Positions 58,592 to 64,000 of a DNA stretch of 64,000 nt are shown here, one piece after another; within the stretch, counting starts at the first letter, position 1; every line of letters begins with the position of its first letter. The position numbers and the translations under genes were made by a program. Source of the stretch: Streptococcus respiraculi (GTDB lineage Bacteria; Bacillota; Bacilli; Lactobacillales; Streptococcaceae); assembly GCF_003595525.1 (NCBI RefSeq), contig NZ_CP022680.1, positions 1,266,001-1,330,000 on the forward strand, given 5' to 3'. Below the pieces are notes generated by a model, which was given only the letters and a program-made list of their open reading frames with translations, was not told the origin of the DNA and ran no database searches.

Positions 58592-58638
58592 ACACGAAAA
58601 CCTCTAAGCAGGATAAGTCTGCTTAGAGGTTTTCGTGT
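58592..58638. repeat. 20-bp perfect inverted repeat between divergent promoters
   Basis: Left arm 58592-58611 and right arm 58619-58638 are exact complements (ACACGAAAACCTCTAAGCAG / its inverse) around a 7-base loop. With AAAA and TTTT flanking the GC core it looks like a terminator, yet no transcript is expected to reach it from either side. Confidence 0.85.
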
Positions 58639-58687
58639 ATATAAAGTAAGTAATGTGAAAAAAATAACGATATTTATTTTCAAAAAA

Positions 58688-58770
58688 CTTTCGTTTTTCT
58701 TTCGCTTTTCTTTCTTTTTGTCTATCAAAAGATAAAAAACGTTGACAAAAACAAAAGAAAGCGGTATCAT
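58688..58770 (+). promoter_or_regulatory. dha-like operon control region: phased repeats, promoter, cre
   Basis: CTTTC(G/T) occurs at 58688, 58699 and 58710, exactly 11 bp apart, each followed by a T-run, with an inverted GAAAG at 58757. The promoter is TTGACA (58742-58747), 17 bp, TATCAT (58765-58770). AGAAAGCGGTATCA (58756-58769) is a near-consensus cre overlapping the -10. The CTTTC repeats resemble DeoR-family (AgaR-like) operators. Confidence 0.75.
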
Positions 58771-58810
58771 TGTGGTGTACAATTTTTTAGATTTTAGAGA
58801 GGTGTGCTAT

Positions 58811-59254
58811 ATGAAAGTTGGAATTGGAGCAGATAATAATGCTTTTGAATTAAAAGAATTTATTAAAACGGTACTTGCTGATAATGGATTCGAAGTAGAG
58901 GATTACGGATGTTACTCTGAAGATAGTATTGATTATCCAGGAATTGCTGAAAAGGTAGCACATGGTATTTTAGTAGGTGAAGTTCAAAAAGGAATTTTAC
59001 TATGTGGTACAGGGATCGGAATGGCTATGGCAGCTAATAAAGTAAGAGGGATTCGTGCTGCACAAGTACATGATGTGTATTCTGCAAAACGTGCTGAATT
59101 GAGTAATAACGCTCATATTATTACAATCGGGTCTAAGGTGGTTGGTCCAGCTTTGGCAGCAGAACTTGTTACGACATTTTTAGCTCAGCATTTTGTTGAA
59201 AGTCCTTCTTCTGAAAAAATTGCTCAAGTAATGGAGTTGGAAAATAAATGCTAG
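58811..59254 (+). CDS. RpiB/LacAB-family sugar-phosphate isomerase
   Basis: A 147-aa isomerase with KVGIGADNNAF at the N-terminus, the active-site cysteine loop LCGTGIGMAMAANK, and HDVYSAKRAELSNNA. Family members isomerise ribose 5-phosphate, galactose 6-phosphate or erythrulose 4-phosphate (EryI). The operon context favours a tetrulose phosphate. I start at ATG 58811 after AGAGAGGTG; the in-frame start at 58742 is in the promoter. First gene of the operon. Confidence 0.88.
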   Translation: MKVGIGADNNAFELKEFIKTVLADNGFEVEDYGCYSEDSIDYPGIAEKVAHGILVGEVQKGILLCGTGIGMAMAANKVRGIRAAQVHDVYSAKRAELSNNAHIITIGSKVVGPALAAELVTTFLAQHFVESPSSEKIAQVMELENKC

Positions 59255-60057
59255 AAGACAGAAATGTTGTGCGTCGACCCATTGTAGGGCTGAGTCAAAA
59301 GAATTATCGTAATACAGCTACCTTAGAGAAAGAATATCTGAATGTTTTTTTAGAAGAACTGGATTTATTAGCTGATGTAGATATTGATTTGTTTTATTTT
59401 CCGAGTTTAGGAGTTCTCCACCAATCAGCTGCTATGTTGAAAGGGACTAAGCTAGAGTATGGTGCACAGAATATTGCACCGATTGCTAACGGTGCAATGA
59501 CAGGAGAATTTTCGATTGAATCGCTTGTGGATATAGGTGGTTCCTATGTTGAGCTAGGTCATGCGGAAAGGCGTAAGTATTTTGGCGAAACAGATGAGCT
59601 CATTCGTCAGAAAATACAACTAGCTTTTGAATTAGGAGTCACTCCAGTTCTTTGTATCGGAGATCCTGAACGTTCTACAGAAGAAGTAAGGCAGGGATAT
59701 TTTACCCAGCAGTTAGTAACAGTTATATCAGGTATCAGTCAGTGTGATCTTAAGCGTTTAGTGATTGCTTATGAACCAGTTTGGGCGATTGGTCAAGCTG
59801 AAGCAGCGGACGATAATTATGTTTGGGACTCTCATCGTATCATTCGTGCTATTCTCACTCGTGAATGTGGAGCAGAAGTGGCGGATGCTGTTAGAATTAT
59901 TTACGGTGGTTCTGTTAGTAAAGAAAATACGAAAAGTTTAGTCAAGGATGCAAATGTTGATGGTGTCTTTGTTGGAAGATTTGGACATAATCCTCATCAT
60001 TTTGCAGAAATTATTCGACTGGTTTATCAGATAAAAGATATGGAGGAAAATAGGTGA
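59248..60057 (+). CDS. triosephosphate isomerase-like protein (tetrulose-phosphate isomerase candidate)
   Basis: A 269-aa TIM-barrel enzyme. His and Glu of the TIM active site are kept (ELGHAERR, YEPVWAIG) and the phosphate loop is YGGSVSKEN. The N-terminal GNWKMN of housekeeping TpiA is replaced by LSQKNY, which keeps Lys but changes the Asn. This is the pattern of erythrulose-1-phosphate isomerases such as EryH/LerI, rather than a glycolytic TpiA. It overlaps the previous gene by 7 bases and the next by 4. Confidence 0.82.
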   Translation: MLEDRNVVRRPIVGLSQKNYRNTATLEKEYLNVFLEELDLLADVDIDLFYFPSLGVLHQSAAMLKGTKLEYGAQNIAPIANGAMTGEFSIESLVDIGGSYVELGHAERRKYFGETDELIRQKIQLAFELGVTPVLCIGDPERSTEEVRQGYFTQQLVTVISGISQCDLKRLVIAYEPVWAIGQAEAADDNYVWDSHRIIRAILTRECGAEVADAVRIIYGGSVSKENTKSLVKDANVDGVFVGRFGHNPHHFAEIIRLVYQIKDMEENR

Positions 60058-60437
60058 AAGCCATCATTTTGGTATCCCATTCTGAAAAGATTTCAGAGGG
60101 ATTAAAGGAAATGCTAGAGGAAATGATTGACTCTTCAGCAGTACAAATTATTTCGGCAGGTGGAACAGGAGATGGTCGTTTAGGGACTAATGCGATTACG
60201 ATTTATGAACATCTAGTTGCCTGCTCTGAATGTGAAGAAATTTATATTTTTGCCGACATTGGAAGCTCTATTTTAAGTTCGGAAACAGCCATAGAAATGC
60301 TGGACTTAGAAGAAGATAGACAGAAAGTGACATTATTTGATGCCCCGCTGATAGAAGGTGCATTTATTGGAGCAGTACAAGCCTCTATTGGAGCTTGTAC
60401 CAAGGACATATTGGAAGAAATATCTTTAAATAAATAA
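60054..60437 (+). CDS. dhaM: DhaM-like PTS phosphotransferase subunit
   Basis: A 127-aa EIIA-mannose-like domain with the phospho-histidine motif ILVSHSEKISEG (His-9) and GGTGDGRLGTN. It passes phosphate from PTS HPr to the ADP bound on DhaL, so that kinase action is driven by phosphoenolpyruvate. It is the short DhaM form without fused HPr/EI. GTG start overlapping the preceding stop. Confidence 0.88.
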   Translation: MKAIILVSHSEKISEGLKEMLEEMIDSSAVQIISAGGTGDGRLGTNAITIYEHLVACSECEEIYIFADIGSSILSSETAIEMLDLEEDRQKVTLFDAPLIEGAFIGAVQASIGACTKDILEEISLNK

Positions 60438-60455
60438 TTTTTGGAGGAACATCTC

Positions 60456-61448
60456 ATGAGAAGACTCATTAACGACGGCTACAATGTAGTAGAAGAAATG
60501 CTTGCAGGCTATGCAGCAGCGAACCCTACCTATGTCAAATTATTAGAACACGATGACCGTGTAGTGGTTAGTCAACAGCTAAGTGAAGAACCTCGCGTAA
60601 GAATCATTATAGGTGGCGGTTCTGGTCACGAACCACTATTCCTAGGCTATGTAGGAAAGGATTTTGCAGATGCTGCCGTAGTCGGTAATGTTAACACTTC
60701 ACCATCTCCAGAACCATGTTATAATGCTGTCAAAGCAGTGGATAGTGGCAAAGGATGTCTTTATCTCTATGGTAACTATGCAGGAGATGTCTTGAATTTT
60801 GATATGGGTGCGGAATTGGCAGCTGATGATGGCATTCGGGTTGAAACAGTTACTGTCAAAGATGACTTGATTTCATCTGAAAACTTTGAGGATCGTCGTG
60901 GAGTAGCTGGAGACTTATTTGTATTTAAAGTAGCCGCAGCCGCAGCTGCTAAAGGTTATGACCTAGATGCAGTAAAGGCTGTAGCAGAACGTGCAAATGA
61001 AAATACCTTCTCAATGGGTGTTGCCTTATCATCTGCTACCTTACCAGTAACTGGAAAAGAAATTTTTGATATGGAAGACGGGGATATGGAAGTCGGTATG
61101 GGCTTGCATGGTGAACCAGGTATCCGTCGTGAAAAATTGCGCTCAGCTGATGAAGTTGTAGAAGAAATCTATACTTATATTAAAGAACATACAGACTTGG
61201 CAGCTGGAGATGAAGTAGCTGTATTGGTAAATGGACTAGGTGGTCTACCGCTTATGGACCAATATATCTGCTACCGCAAGTTAAATGAGTTATTAACAAC
61301 TGATGAAATAACGATTCATAAGTCATTGGTAGGAAATTTTGCTACATCAATGGATATGGTTGGTATGTCTATTACCTTACTTCGGGTGGATGCAGAATTG
61401 AAAGAATTACTCGATTTGCCATGTGATACACCTTACTACAAAGCATAG
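60456..61448 (+). CDS. dhaK: dihydroxyacetone kinase subunit DhaK (or tetrulose kinase subunit)
   Basis: A 330-aa substrate-binding subunit. It has GGGSGHEP (catalytic His), NYAGDVLNFDM (Asp) and GLHGEPGI with the His that binds the ketone covalently. After GHEP it reads LFLGY where standard DhaK has an (A/M)HxGY sequence, hinting at another ketose such as erythrulose. Start is ATG 60456 after TTGGAGGA. Confidence 0.88.
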   Translation: MRRLINDGYNVVEEMLAGYAAANPTYVKLLEHDDRVVVSQQLSEEPRVRIIIGGGSGHEPLFLGYVGKDFADAAVVGNVNTSPSPEPCYNAVKAVDSGKGCLYLYGNYAGDVLNFDMGAELAADDGIRVETVTVKDDLISSENFEDRRGVAGDLFVFKVAAAAAAKGYDLDAVKAVAERANENTFSMGVALSSATLPVTGKEIFDMEDGDMEVGMGLHGEPGIRREKLRSADEVVEEIYTYIKEHTDLAAGDEVAVLVNGLGGLPLMDQYICYRKLNELLTTDEITIHKSLVGNFATSMDMVGMSITLLRVDAELKELLDLPCDTPYYKA

Positions 61449-61459
61449 GAGTGACAAGA

Positions 61460-62110
61460 ATGACACAATTCGATATGAACTATTTTACATCTGTCATCGA
61501 AGAAATGGCTGCGATGATTGAAATAGAACGTGACTATCTCACTTCATTAGATTCGAATATTGGAGACGGAGATCATGGTATTAACTTGAGTATTGGTTTC
61601 CGTGATGTTAGTAAACAATTAGAGAACTTTGACAAAACTTCTGAAACTATTTCTAGTTTATTTAAAAAAGTGGGCATGTCTCTCCTTGGAAAAGTCGGTG
61701 GTGCCTCTGGTCCATTGTATGGTAGTTTTTTCCTTAAAATGGGAACAGCCGCACAGAACAAGTCGGAAGTAACCTTTGCAGAATTTGTAGATATGTATAG
61801 TGCTGGGGTGACAGCAGTACAAAATCGTGGGAAAGCAGAGCTTGGTGATAAAACTATGATTGATGCCTTGCTTCCAGCAATGGAGTATTTAACTCAGCAT
61901 AAAGAAACGGAAGATGTTGTAGCAGTAATGCAAGAAGCTTTGACACTAATGAAACAAGGTGCAGAAAGCACGGACAATATTGTTGCTAAAAAAGGTCGTG
62001 CGCTTCGCTTAGGTGAACGTGCAATCGGACATCGGGATCCTGGTGCAGAATCTTCGTGGAAACTATTTGAATGTTTTGTGAAGAAGTTAGGATACTTAAA
62101 GGAGAGATAG
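61460..62110 (+). CDS. dhaL: dihydroxyacetone kinase subunit DhaL
   Basis: A 216-aa ADP-binding subunit with the Mg-binding Asp cluster SNIGDGDHGIN near residue 36, GGASGPLYG near 78, GDKTMIDALLPA near 135 and GRALRLGERAIGHRDPGA at the C-terminus. It works with DhaK and DhaM. Start is ATG 61460 with AGGAG. Confidence 0.92.
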   Translation: MTQFDMNYFTSVIEEMAAMIEIERDYLTSLDSNIGDGDHGINLSIGFRDVSKQLENFDKTSETISSLFKKVGMSLLGKVGGASGPLYGSFFLKMGTAAQNKSEVTFAEFVDMYSAGVTAVQNRGKAELGDKTMIDALLPAMEYLTQHKETEDVVAVMQEALTLMKQGAESTDNIVAKKGRALRLGERAIGHRDPGAESSWKLFECFVKKLGYLKER

Positions 62111-62111
62111 T

Positions 62112-62474
62112 ATGAAATTTTTACGATCAACACTAGGTTACATGATTGCTGGTATGATTGTAATGAGTGTTTGGGGAGCTTTTGCAAATGCTTATGGTAT
62201 TGTAGGTGGCTATTTTGCAGCATTTATTATCATTGGTCCAATGTGGTTCATGAATCACTACGTTGGATTGATTAAACAAGATGATGATGCAGCTTTTGTG
62301 GATATGGGGCTTGGTATTGCCATTTGTGGTATTTGTCGAGACGGCTTTTTGCTCGGTTGGGGTGAAGTTGCTGGCTCTGTCCCTACTCTATTATTAGTAG
62401 CTCTTGGTGCTGCTTTAGGAGGCATTGTTGCTGCTAAAATCCTAGATGATATGGAACAGGATGCGAAGAAATAG
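62112..62474 (+). CDS. small membrane protein A of the dha-like operon (Lin0368-like)
   Basis: A 120-aa protein with three or four membrane segments (about 7-25, 33-52, 68-85 and 93-112). It resembles the Lin0368 family annotated as a putative glycerol transporter subunit in Listeria dha-like operons. WFMNHYVG and VDMGLGIAI have close counterparts in the next gene (WAMNHGIP, IDMGLAAGV), so the two are paralogues. It starts one base after dhaL. Likely uptake channel or transporter for the operon substrate (inference). Confidence 0.7.
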   Translation: MKFLRSTLGYMIAGMIVMSVWGAFANAYGIVGGYFAAFIIIGPMWFMNHYVGLIKQDDDAAFVDMGLGIAICGICRDGFLLGWGEVAGSVPTLLLVALGAALGGIVAAKILDDMEQDAKK

Positions 62475-62489
62475 GGAGGAGGACACAAA

Positions 62490-62831
62490 ATGACGATTCA
62501 ACAAGCAATTGCTACAATAGTAGGTGGATTTGTATTCCCTTTTGTCATTCAAATGATTTGGGGAAAAATGGTTGAGCACTGGGGAGCTATCGGTGGCTGG
62601 CTTGCAGCAGCCTTTATCGTTGGAACGGTTTGGGCAATGAACCACGGAATTCCAAAACCAATGATTACTCAAACGGGTTCTGTTTGGATTGATATGGGGC
62701 TTGCAGCAGGTGTAGGGGTATTTTTCTCAACACTGACTCGTGGAGGCAAACTCAATAAAGCAATTCCGAATTTAGCGGCCGCATTAGTTGGTGGCATTAT
62801 TGGAGGATTGATTCTATCTTTCTTCCTGTAA
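62490..62831 (+). CDS. small membrane protein B of the dha-like operon (Lin0368-like paralogue)
   Basis: A 113-aa protein with three or four membrane segments and the same order of motifs as its neighbour: GAIGGWLAAAFIVGTVWAMNH, IDMGL, and a glycine-rich last helix GGIIGGLIL. Paired paralogues suggest a heteromeric membrane complex. Ribosome site GGGAGGAGG. Last gene of the operon, followed by a strong terminator. Confidence 0.7.
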   Translation: MTIQQAIATIVGGFVFPFVIQMIWGKMVEHWGAIGGWLAAAFIVGTVWAMNHGIPKPMITQTGSVWIDMGLAAGVGVFFSTLTRGGKLNKAIPNLAAALVGGIIGGLILSFFL

Positions 62832-62851
62832 TATAAGGGATGTTAAATATG

Positions 62852-62890
62852 AAAAACCTTGCTCAGTTTCTTTTACTGAGTAAGGTTTTT
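62852..62890 (+). terminator. dha-like operon terminator
   Basis: AAAAACCTTGCTCAGT-ttctttt-ACTGAGTAAGGTTTTT. Confidence 0.92.
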
Positions 62891-62988
62891 GTGTATCAAA
62901 GAGGGGGTAAAAACTTGTTTCTCGACTTGTTTCAGTGTATAATGATACAAGTTTTTACCTTAAATTAGATAAAACAAAAGGAGAAATC

Positions 62989-64000
62989 ATGAAAAATAAT
63001 GCTATGATGCGATTTTCACTCTTGGTGATTTCCATCTTTTTAATGTCTCATCTGGCTATTGCACCAGCGATTCCAAAGCTCTATGATTATTATCATGCTA
63101 AGAATGCAAGTTTAGGACTTGCTTCGGTGGAGAGCTTGGTGACGGTTCCTGCTGTGATGATTACCATCACAGTCTTGCTCAGTAATTTGGTGGTTTCTTG
63201 GTTAGGAACGAAGAAGACCGTTTTGTTGGGTTTGGGATTGATTGGTCTCTTTGGTACCTTACCGACCTTTTTAACCTCCTTCCCTCTTATTTTTTTATGT
63301 CGTTTGTTGCTAGGAGTCGGAATTGGGCTTTATAATTCGCTGTCTATCAGTTTGATTAGCGATTTTTACGAGGGCGAAGTGCGGGCTCGGATGATTGGCT
63401 TGCGGACGGCTTTTCTCAATATCGGAAAGGCCTTGACTACCTTTGTGGCGGGCTATGCTTTGTTGATTGGAGTTAATTATACCTTTTTAGTTTATGTGCT
63501 TGCTTTTCCTGTCCTAATTCTCTTTTATCTCAATGTCCCTGAGTCAAAAGAGAATCAGGTGGCAGTCAAAGATGCCCTTACCTGGAATTATCAGGTGGGA
63601 TTGGTTGTTGCCTTAACTTTCCTAGTCGGCATCAGCTATATCGGTGCGACTATTAAAATTCCAAGCCTCCTTGTGACCCAGTACGGCTTTTCAACGACTT
63701 TGTCTAGTCAGTTGCTCACGATTTTGGCATTCAGCGGGATTATTACAGGTTGTTTCTTTGGACCGATTGTAAAGAAATTAGGTGATGCGACCTTATTTGC
63801 GGTTCTCGTTGCAATGGGGCTTGGCAACTTCCTCTTCACTCTTCCTTTCCATTTGCCACTCTTTATCCTTGCTAGTATCCTAGTAGGAATGAGTTTTGTC
63901 GGCATTATGTCCTTTAATTTTTATTATATTTCCAAGCAATTTCCGAAAGAACAAGTCCATTTTGTGATCAGTCTTGCTATTACAGGAGGCAATATCGGGG
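62989..64000 (+). CDS. MFS transporter (3' partial)
   Basis: 337 codons visible of a 12-helix major facilitator protein, open at the window end. The N-terminal half has APAIPKLYDYY, the loop 2-3 signature SWLGTKKTVLLG and LLLGVGIGLYNSLSISLISDFY. It resembles CynX/NimT or YfmO-like drug and metabolite exporters. Start is ATG 62989 with AAAGGAG. Substrate unknown. Confidence 0.88.
   Translation, partial: MKNNAMMRFSLLVISIFLMSHLAIAPAIPKLYDYYHAKNASLGLASVESLVTVPAVMITITVLLSNLVVSWLGTKKTVLLGLGLIGLFGTLPTFLTSFPLIFLCRLLLGVGIGLYNSLSISLISDFYEGEVRARMIGLRTAFLNIGKALTTFVAGYALLIGVNYTFLVYVLAFPVLILFYLNVPESKENQVAVKDALTWNYQVGLVVALTFLVGISYIGATIKIPSLLVTQYGFSTTLSSQLLTILAFSGIITGCFFGPIVKKLGDATLFAVLVAMGLGNFLFTLPFHLPLFILASILVGMSFVGIMSFNFYYISKQFPKEQVHFVISLAITGGNIG

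Overview
The window is a 64 kb piece of a low-GC Gram-positive chromosome, almost certainly Streptococcus. The tmRNA encodes the tag AKNTNSYALAA, the gene set is streptococcal (RexAB instead of RecBCD, a glutamine transporter with two binding domains, DUF4044 and DUF4300 proteins, sigma factor next to dnaG), and promoters are classical TTGACA-17-TATAAT or TGn-extended -10 boxes. I cannot fix the species from sequence alone. Both ends are cut inside genes: rexB on the left and an MFS transporter on the right.

Layout. 1-8.7 kb: rexB-rexA recombination nuclease, a small Cys-cluster protein flanked by two copies of a MITE-like element, and a DUF4300 lipoprotein. 8.75-14.6 kb: an accessory island, AT-rich by eye, inserted into the 5' end of a HAD phosphatase gene. 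It carries a LacI regulator, a PTS EIIBC, two esterases, a decayed large serine recombinase and an immunity-like gene. A 148-bp recombinase-tail/terminator/promoter segment is repeated at its two sides, and a 13-codon stub of the HAD gene is left behind. 14.6-25.1 kb: HAD, thioesterase, L,D-carboxypeptidase, uvrC, DUF4044, obg, a 550-bp array of hairpins, a 53-aa protein, an ABC-F protein with an attenuation leader (3-codon uORF, terminator, antiterminator), a membrane protein, lepA. 25.1-30.6 kb: a 98-bp tandem array, a dead lipoprotein gene, glnQ-glnP, a CPBP protease. 30.9-43.1 kb: uvrB, hemW, acyl-ACP thioesterase, NUDIX, NagD-type HAD, rpsU, galE, and a Crp/Fnr-uridine phosphorylase-ECF transporter operon. 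43.1-57.7 kb: mscL, dnaG-rpoD followed by a 48-bp tandem array, a MIP18-type protein, tmRNA, tRNA-Ser(GGA), adenosine deaminase, a YtrA-like ABC operon, dnaE, pfkA-pyk. 57.7-64 kb: a DeoR regulator divergent from a seven-gene operon (RpiB-like, TIM-like, DhaM, DhaK, DhaL, two small paralogous membrane proteins), probably for tetrulose or dihydroxyacetone catabolism.

The least explained signals are non-coding. A two-hairpin module (loop CAGTG, then loop CTAGAAA, with arms that change but stay paired) sits downstream of lepA, the CPBP gene and rpoD, expanded to tandem arrays at two of them. An unrelated modular hairpin array with loop AATATCG follows obg. The ABC-F leader is a clear ribosome-mediated attenuator. 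The dha-like operon combines phased 11-bp regulator repeats, a cre site and an uncharacterised two-subunit membrane component.
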